This document shows, piece by piece, positions 7,275-15,000 of a stretch of 19,325 bases of DNA. The position numbers and the translations under genes are program-made. This DNA comes from an uncultured Gammaproteobacteria bacterium (GTDB lineage: Bacteria; Pseudomonadota; Gammaproteobacteria; SZUA-140), in the NCBI GenBank assembly GCA_945787585.1, contig CALZIG010000223.1, positions 1 through 19,325 on the forward strand. The letters are read 5' to 3'. The notes under the pieces were generated by a model. The model was not told the origin of the DNA, searched no databases, and worked only from the letters and a program-made list of their open reading frames with translations. How positions within the stretch are numbered: the first letter of the stretch is position 1; each line of letters opens with the position of its first letter.

Positions 7275-7904
7275 ATGAGTCATCCAATTAAGACGAATCT
7301 AGAAATCACCTGGTTATGTGTTCAGATTACGGCCGTTATTGCTGTGGCTATCTGGGCAATATTTGTATGGGATAGCGTAGAGGAAGAGCAGGTAAAGCCA
7401 AAGTTTTTAGTGAGTATGCCAGAACGCTCAGTCAGTGACTGGTTTGACCAAAGTTCACGTAGTAGCTGTAAGATTCAAACACGCTGGGAACTCTCCAATA
7501 CTGGCAATACGCCCATTGAAATTAAAGATATTGGTTATTCGCTATACGCGATCGCTGACAATGAGATTGCTCCTCAACGAGCAGAAGCTAAAGATCTGAG
7601 TGCTGGAAGGCTGATTAAAAAAGGCCAGCTCATTGCCAGAAAAGATCTGCTGCCTTCTGAAGATTTCGCGACCAGTGGGGGAAAGATAAGTCGAGACATT
7701 ACGGTGCTCTTTCAGCCTGACTCAGACAATCCTGAACAGTGGTTTAACACTCATAAAGTGGCCTTTGTGATCACCTCAGTAGTGGGTAAGTATGGAAAAC
7801 TGTGGTGTCCGTTTTGCGATGATACTGAGTTTAAAACAAGTGATACGCAGCGTTTACAATACGTCTGTTCTGATAAAGGCGCGAAGCCTTCTACAACAAA
7901 ATAA
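7275..7904 (+). CDS. Membrane-anchored periplasmic protein of unknown function, first gene of lysis-like cassette
   Basis: This 209-residue protein has one N-terminal membrane segment (about 12-31) and a beta-rich domain, presumably periplasmic. The domain opens with TRWELSNTGNTPIEIKDIGYSL, which looks like an immunoglobulin-like or similar beta-sandwich strand pattern. Cysteines are at 65, 178, 181 and 198; CPFC (178-181) is a CxxC that could form a disulfide or bind metal. It is not coiled-coil like a typical i-spanin, and I do not recognise the family. A very strong ribosome site, AGGAGGAA, precedes the ATG by 4 nt. The holin gene starts 15 nt after the stop and the endolysin follows, so the protein is probably a partner of that pair. 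Confidence 0.72.
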   Translation: MSHPIKTNLEITWLCVQITAVIAVAIWAIFVWDSVEEEQVKPKFLVSMPERSVSDWFDQSSRSSCKIQTRWELSNTGNTPIEIKDIGYSLYAIADNEIAPQRAEAKDLSAGRLIKKGQLIARKDLLPSEDFATSGGKISRDITVLFQPDSDNPEQWFNTHKVAFVITSVVGKYGKLWCPFCDDTEFKTSDTQRLQYVCSDKGAKPSTTK

Positions 7905-7919
7905 TAAGGAGATAATGCT

Positions 7920-8456
7920 ATGGCATGGTATAGCAAATTATTCAGTATGGTTGGGGTAGATCTGGCCAAGACGGTCGGTAATGTCATCGATGAGCTGGTG
8001 ACTACCGACGAAGAGATGGCGTTAACCAAGAACCAGAAGCTCAAGATAGAGACCGCTTATAATCTCAAAATGCAAGAGTTGCTGAATGATCTGGACAGGC
8101 GACAACAGGAGCATGAGCAGAATCTTGAAAACGAGTTGACAGCGCGCTTAAAAATCGACATGAAAAGCGACTCTACTTTATCAAAAAATATTCGGCCGAT
8201 AGCACTGATATTTATGACCTTAACTGTTGCAATCCTGGCGCTGGTCACTACCTTTAATGAAGACTTAAAGCCCGCTCAACTCGAAGCGCTTGAAATATGG
8301 ACGCCTTTCTTCACCACTATTATGGTCACTATTTACGCCTTTTATTTTGGCTCAAGAGGGCTGGAGAAGATGCAGAAGATGAGAAGCGCAGGCGCTGTAG
8401 ATGAAGAGAAGGCTAAGCGTCAGTTAATAAATATTGGTCAGGAACCCAAGGGCTAA
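7920..8456 (+). CDS. 3TM-family holin (GTA/phage holin-like)
   Basis: This 178-residue protein resembles the family called holin of 3TMs, known from gene transfer agents and phages. The N-terminal half is amphipathic and strongly charged with coiled-coil character (about 35-80). It is followed by the family phrase LSKNIRPIALIFMTLTVAIL, which enters a first membrane helix (about 93-111). A second helix is at about 126-143 and ends in YAFYFGSRGLEKMQKM, another family hallmark. Only two clear membrane helices are visible, plus a weaker N-terminal amphipathic segment. Holins open the inner membrane so that a signal-less endolysin can reach the cell wall. AAGGAGAT lies 7 nt before the ATG. The endolysin gene follows after 11 nt. 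Confidence 0.85.
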   Translation: MAWYSKLFSMVGVDLAKTVGNVIDELVTTDEEMALTKNQKLKIETAYNLKMQELLNDLDRRQQEHEQNLENELTARLKIDMKSDSTLSKNIRPIALIFMTLTVAILALVTTFNEDLKPAQLEALEIWTPFFTTIMVTIYAFYFGSRGLEKMQKMRSAGAVDEEKAKRQLINIGQEPKG

Positions 8457-8467
8457 GGGTTAAAGTC

Positions 8468-9169
8468 ATGACTAAAGGACGAGTGAAATCCACTACGGGT
8501 TTGAATCTTCGTTTGAAGCCTAATGGTGATAAGATTGGCGTATTAAGCCATAACGCAGAATTTGATATCATCGATGAAGTGACTTTTTATCGAGTCCGAA
8601 CGGCTACAGGCGTGGTCGGTTATGTGCACTCAGATTACGTTGAAAAGACGCCTTCAAGCGCTCAGTTACCCGAGACGTTAGTGATTGATGAAGATGCCTT
8701 TAATCCTGAGTTTACGTTGGTAAACTACACTCACGAGCGTTTTATGGGGGAAGCCGTTAAAGTAGATCACGGCTTTGTGCCGAGCCTCGAACGCGTCGCG
8801 CAGTATGCAGCGCAATGTAATCTTAAAATATGGGTGACTTCATCAATCAGACAGCTGGATAATCAAATTCAGGGGGCAATCGTCAAGCCTGCCGGTCATA
8901 GCTGTCACCATGTCGGCCATGCGATTGATATGAATATTTTCTACAACGAAACACTCTATAATTCAAAAAAGCTTCGTAGACATAATCATCAGCACTTGCC
9001 AGCTAACATTGTCGCTTTTTTTGATCTGATCCGTGCTGACCGTGTGCTGCGGTGGGGCGGCGACTTTACGACAGAGGATCCAGTACATATCGATGATAAT
9101 TTCTATAACAAGCAGAAATTAATGTATCTGGCAAAACTGGATAGTCGGATTAAGCAGCTAAACGCCTGA
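8468..9169 (+). CDS. Endolysin: N-terminal SH3b domain + M15 (VanY-like) peptidase
   Basis: This 233-residue protein has no signal peptide. Residues about 3-60 form a bacterial SH3 domain (GLNLRLKPNGDKIGVL ... GVVGYVHSDYVEK), which normally binds cell wall. The C-terminal part is a zinc peptidase of the M15 fold. It has the motif SxHxxGxAxD at Ser145-His147-Gly150-Ala152-Asp154 and WGGDF (196-200) followed by EDPVHID with Asp204 and His207. His147, Asp154 and His207 are the expected zinc ligands. M15 endolysins cut L-Ala-D-Glu or D-Ala-D-Ala peptide bonds in peptidoglycan; which one applies here cannot be told. Lacking a signal, it depends on the holin encoded 11 nt upstream. No phage genes are nearby. 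Confidence 0.9.
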   Translation: MTKGRVKSTTGLNLRLKPNGDKIGVLSHNAEFDIIDEVTFYRVRTATGVVGYVHSDYVEKTPSSAQLPETLVIDEDAFNPEFTLVNYTHERFMGEAVKVDHGFVPSLERVAQYAAQCNLKIWVTSSIRQLDNQIQGAIVKPAGHSCHHVGHAIDMNIFYNETLYNSKKLRRHNHQHLPANIVAFFDLIRADRVLRWGGDFTTEDPVHIDDNFYNKQKLMYLAKLDSRIKQLNA

Positions 9170-9297
9170 GTCATGAATATGCAGAAGTTACATGGGCTAC
9201 GAATATTGTGGCGCTGTTTTGTTTGCGCCTAAGAAGCACTTCTGTTTAAGGAACTTCTGATTTCGGCTGAGCGGCTAAACTGATCCCTTTGGTGCTG

Positions 9298-9325
9298 ATG
9301 GCCGCTTTGTCGCGGTAGCGGTCAT
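9298..9325. terminator. Hairpin between convergent genes
   Basis: ATGGCCGCT (9298-9306) pairs with AGCGGTCAT (9317-9325), with one G-U pair and a 10-nt loop, and is followed by a T-rich but broken stretch. It lies between the endolysin stop and the dehydrogenase stop, so it may end transcription from the left. The lack of a clean T run keeps confidence low. Confidence 0.4.
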
Positions 9326-9362
9326 TTCATTATACATTAATAGGTGAAATTTCAGAGATAGC

Positions 9363-10412
9363 CTAATTGTTCCCAATGGCACATGAATATACTGCAAATT
9401 CTTCGATCCCATCTATATCCAGAAAATTTTCAGCAATTTCGGAGTTTATGGCTGCGGTTACAAATGACTGGAGGCCAACTTCAGTACTAAGCAATTGAAA
9501 AGTTTGACCTAGATGTCCTGCATCTAAATATATGACTTTATATGCATGAGGGTGGCTGTACTTCCAGCTAGACCTATCGATCACGGCTGTCATGAGAAAA
9601 ACTGCTGCCGTATTCTTTAACCATTCATGTCCGCCGCATATCTGTACAATGGATTCGTTAAACTGCCCAGATTTAAGCATAGATATTGAGTGTTTTTCTA
9701 CTGAATAATGATATAAACCTGATTTTAGGTTATCAATATTTAGAACTACTGGATATACCTCTATAGGATGTCTAGCTCCTCCAGATGGACTTGTTTTTAA
9801 TAATGTTAAATCATTTGGATTGCTATCATTAATTTCGGTTTTACCCCAAGTCCAAAGTAATAAATTTGAAAATTGATCGAACGATATTGGCTGGTCTTTA
9901 AATGATCTGCATGTACGGCGTGAGATTAGTGCGTTTTTCACTCCATCATAATCTCTACGGAATTCCCCTGTAAGAGATAAATAGTCGTTACTGTAATTCT
10001 TGAATGGGCTAGGTGCAGGGTTTAGTGATGAGTATTTTTCAACTTCACATCGTTGCTCTTCTAAATCTGCGTTAAATATTGCATCTTTGCATCCAAAATG
10101 AAAATACTGCGCACGAATATCCCAGCGCCACGTACATGAGACTGCTCTATCAAGGACATCTAGCTTTGAACCTTGAACAACGAGAATATCTTGCGAAATA
10201 AGTTTTTCAAAAAGGCCAAGTGACTGAAGACCTAATCCAACCTTTTTGAGTGCAACATCAATATCACACCAATCTTCTAGGAAGTTCAATGCATTCAATA
10301 TAAATGGATTTATCTCACTCTTAGTTCTAGTGAGATAATTTTCAACGGTAAATCCGCTAGAGTCCCAATAACAAACTAAACTACTTGCTCTACGTATATT
10401 TTTTGCGGACAT
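9363..10412 (-). CDS. SagB/McbC-type peptide azoline dehydrogenase (FMN, nitroreductase fold)
   Basis: This 349-residue protein belongs to the SagB-type dehydrogenases, which use FMN to oxidise azolines to thiazoles or oxazoles in ribosomal peptides. Residues about 1-125 form the N-terminal wHTH-like part of the family. The nitroreductase domain (about 150-349) has SRRTCRSF (164-171), TSPSGGARHPIEVYP (207-221), WKYSHPHAYKVIYLDAGHLGQTF (283-305) and a C-terminal EVGLQSF. Lys284-Tyr285 probably corresponds to the catalytic Lys-Tyr pair of McbC-type enzymes. The ATG lies 3 nt after the stop of the small peptide gene, so translation is coupled. The DNA is visibly AT-richer than most neighbouring genes. 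No YcaO cyclodehydratase gene is present in the window. Confidence 0.86.
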   Translation of the reverse strand: MSAKNIRRASSLVCYWDSSGFTVENYLTRTKSEINPFILNALNFLEDWCDIDVALKKVGLGLQSLGLFEKLISQDILVVQGSKLDVLDRAVSCTWRWDIRAQYFHFGCKDAIFNADLEEQRCEVEKYSSLNPAPSPFKNYSNDYLSLTGEFRRDYDGVKNALISRRTCRSFKDQPISFDQFSNLLLWTWGKTEINDSNPNDLTLLKTSPSGGARHPIEVYPVVLNIDNLKSGLYHYSVEKHSISMLKSGQFNESIVQICGGHEWLKNTAAVFLMTAVIDRSSWKYSHPHAYKVIYLDAGHLGQTFQLLSTEVGLQSFVTAAINSEIAENFLDIDGIEEFAVYSCAIGNN

Positions 10413-10415
10413 TGG

Positions 10416-10646
10416 TCAATTAAAGAAACAAAATACCTTTTTTAATTCTTCAATAGGTTTACCTTTGACCGTTAATTCAAGCTCTAGTAATTCTCCCGTT
10501 TGATTGTTGTACAATCTATCTTTCAGCGATTCAAGTTGTTCACTAGTAAGTTCAACTTTAACTTTATTCTGTCCGTGAGAGGTAAGCCCACGAGATAAAG
10601 TACTTGCCAGATCCATTGAGCTACTAAATGTTTTTTCCTTTTGCAT
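10416..10646 (-). CDS. Candidate RiPP precursor peptide ending in FCFFN
   Basis: This 76-residue peptide starts at an ATG at 10646, with AAGGTGG 5 nt upstream. A GTG at 10655 is in frame but lies inside that ribosome site. The body is hydrophilic and likely helical (VELTSEQLESLKDRLYNN, ELLELELTVKGKPIEELKK), like a leader peptide. The last residues, KVFCFFN, are hydrophobic and hold the only cysteine. It lies directly upstream of, and is coupled to, the SagB-type dehydrogenase. That position and the tail suggest a substrate whose core is the short C-terminus. It does not match Nif11 or nitrile-hydratase-type leaders that I know. A non-RiPP small accessory protein remains possible. Confidence 0.65.
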   Translation of the reverse strand: MQKEKTFSSSMDLASTLSRGLTSHGQNKVKVELTSEQLESLKDRLYNNQTGELLELELTVKGKPIEELKKVFCFFN

Positions 10647-10673
10647 ATTACCCACCTTAATAATTTAATTTTT

Positions 10674-10689
10674 GTAATACATGTATTAC
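10674..10689. promoter_or_regulatory. Perfect 16-bp palindrome in the precursor gene leader
   Basis: GTAATACATGTATTAC is a perfect 16-bp palindrome lying 28 bp before the ATG of the precursor gene. It falls just downstream of the predicted transcription start, a classic repressor position. It shares AATAC/GTATT half-sites with a second dyad at 10728-10738. Confidence 0.6.
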
Positions 10690-10699
10690 TTGAACAATT

Positions 10700-10738
10700 A
10701 GTATGACTGGTTCACACTAAAAATTGCAATACAGTATT
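10700..10738 (-). promoter_or_regulatory. Possible promoter and second dyad for the precursor/SagB operon
   Basis: On the minus strand, TTGCAA (10729-10724) and CATACT (10705-10700) are 18 bp apart and each is a four-of-six match to sigma70 boxes. AATACAGTATT (10728-10738), an inverted repeat with a one-base centre, overlaps the -35 edge. Its half-sites equal those of the 10674-10689 palindrome. Confidence 0.4.
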
Positions 10739-10888
10739 CATTATAGATGTTATTTCATCGCTACCAAGGAATGATTTATTATATATTCATAATTCATGAT
10801 GCATAATCGGCATATAGTTATACGATTAGTAGAGTTGGCCTAATTTTATTTGCTTAGTTGAGTATTTAATTGGAAGTTATTTCGCCTA

Positions 10889-10922
10889 ACGAGGCTGTAG
10901 GAAAAACCCAAAACAGCCGTTT
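10889..10922 (-). terminator. Hairpin directly after the binding-lipoprotein gene
   Basis: GGCTGT (10893-10898) pairs with ACAGCC (10913-10918) around a 14-nt loop. Flanking AACG/CGTT extend the stem across a 2-nt bulge. The hairpin begins immediately after the stop codon at 10921-10923 but has no T tract. It may end the three-gene operon or protect the mRNA 3' end. Confidence 0.35.
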
Positions 10923-12027
10923 ATCCTACGGGAATCACGTCAAGATATATCCATTTTTCAACATCCGGCTTATTTTTAAATCTTTTTAGAGAAATCAGGT
11001 ACTCAATAAGACGCTGTGTTTGCCCAGCCAACCCTTCCTTGTCAGCCATTATCCTTCTTTGATCATGTGCCCTATACCACGTAATATTGGCTAGGTTCTT
11101 AGCGATCGAATGCCGATCCTGCTGAATATATTTACGATGAATAATATCGGCTGCCTCATTCGGATGACCCGCAAGCCAGCCAAGCGCCTCAAAGTAAGCC
11201 TGCATAAATCGCTGTGCACGCACCATATCAGCATCTGCCCAGGCCTTGCTCATGATCATTACATCTGGTCCGGTCATGGTTCCGAAGTCTTTAGACATTT
11301 GGGTATCGGTATCCATCGCCAACACCGTTGCCCCCTTTACGGCTCTTAGTTGGGAAAAACCCGGCTCCCATATCAAGGCCGCATCCACTTTCCCAGCGCG
11401 AAATACCGCGGGCACATCCGAAACACTTAGGTTCACCAATTTTACATGGTCATCATTTGGGTCAATCCTGGAATCTTTCAATAACACTGCTTCGAGTTTG
11501 TTATCCCTCAATAGCAATCGGCAGGTTATCTCTACCGAGCTACCAAATGGCAATCCAATCGTCTTGCCACGTAAGTCATCGAAGCTTTTAATTCCTGGTT
11601 GTACCACTAGTCCTTCAAAGCCAGGGGCATTATCCTGATTCCCCACCCAATAAAAGCTCCGATTGTCTTGCGGCATAACCATAGCCTCAAGCATGGCCAC
11701 CATGCCTATGCTGGAAAACTGAGCCTCGTTGGATGATATGACTTTGATCCTGTCAGCGCTACTGTTGATGAAACGCCAATCCACCTGGAAACCATGCCGC
11801 TTGAAAATCCCACGCTCTAGACCGATCCATATAGGAGCATGGCCATACCATTGCGAGCCCGCAACCACTACTTGTTGCTGTTCATATTGCTTTTGAACAT
11901 CCTGAGTTTGTTCGCAACCACCTAACAAGAAGAAAGAAAGGAAATAAAGTATGAAAAGCCATCTTTCTAAAAAGCGCATAACGTTAATTAAAGGAATTTT
12001 AGTAAGGCTTGTGAAAAAAATTATCAT
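10921..12027 (-). CDS. Orphan ABC-type substrate-binding lipoprotein (SsuA/NMT1-THI5-like)
   Basis: This 368-residue protein matches the SsuA/TauA/NMT1 binding-protein superfamily. Typical phrases are AGSQWYGHAPIWIGLERGIFKRHGF, SFDDLRGKTIGLPFGSS, VPAVFRAGKVDAALIWEPGFSQL and MIMSKAWADA. A lipobox LLGGC places the acylated cysteine at residue 38; Glu follows it, which fits outer-membrane sorting. AGGA lies 7 nt before the ATG at 12027. An internal ATG at 11979 would give a more normal lipoprotein signal (MRFLERWLFILYF) but has no ribosome site. Members bind sulfonates, nitrate, pyrimidine precursors and similar small molecules; the ligand here is unknown. No ABC permease or ATPase is nearby. 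It starts 38 nt after the STAND gene and is probably in that operon. Confidence 0.85.
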   Translation of the reverse strand: MIIFFTSLTKIPLINVMRFLERWLFILYFLSFFLLGGCEQTQDVQKQYEQQQVVVAGSQWYGHAPIWIGLERGIFKRHGFQVDWRFINSSADRIKVISSNEAQFSSIGMVAMLEAMVMPQDNRSFYWVGNQDNAPGFEGLVVQPGIKSFDDLRGKTIGLPFGSSVEITCRLLLRDNKLEAVLLKDSRIDPNDDHVKLVNLSVSDVPAVFRAGKVDAALIWEPGFSQLRAVKGATVLAMDTDTQMSKDFGTMTGPDVMIMSKAWADADMVRAQRFMQAYFEALGWLAGHPNEAADIIHRKYIQQDRHSIAKNLANITWYRAHDQRRIMADKEGLAGQTQRLIEYLISLKRFKNKPDVEKWIYLDVIPVG

Positions 12028-12065
12028 CAACTTATCCTAGTAGCATAGATATTAATTTTTCATGT

Positions 12066-15000
12066 TCATTGGGGCGAGTTTCTATCCTCGTTCTCTAGCA
12101 GGAATTTAGCCATTTTATATTCATGATAACGACGGCAATCGGTCTTGATAACGTCCTTTAGACGAGAACGCATGCGCAACCGCCCATTTAGGTCACCTAG
12201 TGCCATGGCTAGCATAGCGTCATAGAAATAGGCCTCGCATAGCAGACTCCGCCGAGGTAATGGCAAGTGCCTGAAATCCGACTGAGCAAATGCAACCTCG
12301 TCCTCAAGCAGCGGAAAAATGTCTTTGTCTTTAACGACACCCTTATAGTAACCAATTAACTTCTCGCGCCAGGCTGTTATGTCGCCGCCACTTAGGCGTT
12401 GGCCCCAGCTCTCTTGGTTTGGGGCTATTTCAGCCCAGCGCTCATCCAATAATTGCCTTGCCGCCTCCTTTGCATCGCCCGCCATATTTGCATAGAGCAT
12501 CATGGCGACATAAGGCACATACTCATGATCAGTTGCCAGAAATTCGCGGCTTCTATGTTCCCATTGCCCGATCCCGGTCAGGATTTGACCGAGGGCTGAA
12601 ACAAGCAATGCCTCGGAGGTTTTGCCTGCCTGTCTCAAGACATCATTTGTAGTATCGGTGGCTTTTTCAATATCACCTCTAAAAAGTTGAATAAAAATCT
12701 TATGCAAATGAAAGTTTGCGTTACTAGGCCACTTTTCTAGTGATTTTTTTACTATCTCCTCACTTTCATCCAGGCGGCCTTGGTCGAGTAACAAACCCGC
12801 CAATCCCTGATGGGCAAGTTCACCGACCGACGGTGAGCCCAATAAACTCTTGTAGATGGCTTCTGCTTCAGCAAGATGATGCTCATCACCTAAAGCGGCT
12901 AGACTATCTAATGTCTGTGCCCGTGTAAGCTGCACATACTCCAGTTGTACATCACGATTTCTTGGCTCTAATTTAGAGGCATGAATATTATTTTCAGCTT
13001 TCTCAGCCCATTTCAGGGCCTTATCAAGGTCCTCACGGCGCTCACTTCCGCTGAGCGTCCAGGCAAGTAGAAATGGGATTTCAGTTTCTGGCCGCAACTC
13101 CACAAGTTCGTTGAGCAGGCTCCAGCACCAGTTGTTCGGCCCTGGCTTGTAGCATAGCTGTACTACCTTCCAAAATGCGTCACTGCTGTCTTTATCACTA
13201 AGTCGAGAAATGGCACTCTTGATGAATGTCTCACCACTTTCATGCATCGTGGGGCCATCCAAGAGAGGGGAAAACTCATTGAATATTTGCTGGGCAAGCC
13301 ATGCTGCCTGTTTTGGTGGCCACTGTTTTGGATCGCTGTAGTCTGCGGAGAGTTTGGTCATCAACTCTCGACTCTGTATATGCCAGCGAATAGGGTAACT
13401 TGCGAGCAAACACAGTGTCAGGCGTTGCCGCTGTTTTACCTCCTGTCCCCGCTCCGTCTTTTCTAGCAGCTCCTTCAGGTTGATGCGTTCATTTCGACTC
13501 AAGTCTGCCAGGGTTGGTTGTTCACATGCCTTATCGAGATTATTAGTCAGTAGTTGATTCAGCTCTTGGGGATAAAACGCGAGAAAACTATTAATTGCCT
13601 GCTCTTGACTGACCTCTATCGCCCGCGAGAATTCAGCTTCTGCTTCCTGGACATCTCCAGCTATCAGCTTTTTAATCCCCCCACCAACAATATCATTCAC
13701 TGCTCGATTTGTGGTTGTCGCGGTCCTTGGCTCCAGACGTGCACGCTGTGTCTCCCGAAGTCGCATGGTCACGGCACCAGTGTCCAGATGTTCATCTATC
13801 TGCGCCCAGAACACCAATGACCCCAGCAGCCAGTCCAGGTGGCGGAGCGTATGTTCCTGTGGAATTTCTGCTGAATAATCCAGCTCATCAATGGTGGGCT
13901 CAATGACAGCACGCTGTAGCAGTTTCAAATCTGTTAACGAATAATGTCGAAACAGCCAGTCGCGCAAACCGGACTCCATTGTCTCGATTGCCCGATGGAC
14001 ATGCTCGGCGCTCAACCAATAAGTCCGAAAATCTTCAGCACGGAATGTAATTTCATCGATAAGCCTGTCTAAAGTCGTTTCAGGTTCGGTAAGAATTGGT
14101 TCAGCATCGGAATTCGACCTATTCTGATTGAGCACTTCTATACGGAACGCCATTTCCGGCAATGCTTGATCAAATTCCTGCGGTCTGAATCTGACTCCAG
14201 GTAGCTCGATACCAAAACGCTGAAAGATCTCATCCCTCGTCGCTTCGATCCGTTCGCTAAAGTGAGATATAAGCGATCCTTGCTTTGTCGTCCATGCTGA
14301 CTCGATACCCTGTCCCAGATATACCCGGATGGGAGGTTCTACGGGTGGCAGCCAGGCCTCCACCTCGCGGTAAGCTTTATCAATTTTGGGAGGTGATATC
14401 ATCCCCCCTGTACCCGCTTCACTCACACCTACCTCTGCCGCTTTACTAATCCGCGTGTCCATCTTCTTGACATCAGTAGTTTCCCATGGGCCATGGAACT
14501 TCTCAGGGATACTTCCCGCTGAACTCGTTAGATCTTCTGCTACCATTTTTGCAACTAACTCGGATTCTTCATCCGGATAGTGCGTCAGCGCATCCAGGAG
14601 TTCGCGCAGGCCATCCAGTTCATAACCTTGTCTGAGCCTCGCAATAAGATCCTGGCGCAGACGGTCACCGCGCGCGGCGCGCGCCTCCGCCACCGTTTGC
14701 GGATACGTCGCTGCAACCCGTTCCAGAAGCAGATCGACCGCTCCCTGAGGTAGCAGTAACCTCGGATTCTTCTGTAGCTCCAACGCCAGCAGGAAAGCCG
14801 GCAGTCCGCTGCCGTCGGTGGCCGTCTGTCCGGATATCTTCCACACGGGCAGCGACCACCGCGGCACTACCCACCAAGGGCCATTAGTTGCGTCGCTATC
14901 AATAAGTATCCATTCTTCATGTCTAAAATAGTCAAAAAACTCCTTGGTTGGTCCACTGAGGTCCTTTTCGGTAATGAAGGCATGGTTCTCATGGAGCGGT

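Noticed and set aside
10880..10925. GCCTAAC followed by a hairpin, reminiscent of an integron attC site
   Set aside because: No matching GTTRRRY core was found at a suitable distance, and no integrase or cassette array is present.
12028..12030. TTG start for the binding lipoprotein
   Set aside because: The ATG in the next codon is better placed relative to AGGA; the TTG adds one residue only.
14665..14877. Open frame of 70 codons antisense-frame to the STAND gene
   Set aside because: It overlaps the well-supported STAND coding frame on the same strand, has low-complexity Gly/Ala/Ser composition and no start signals.
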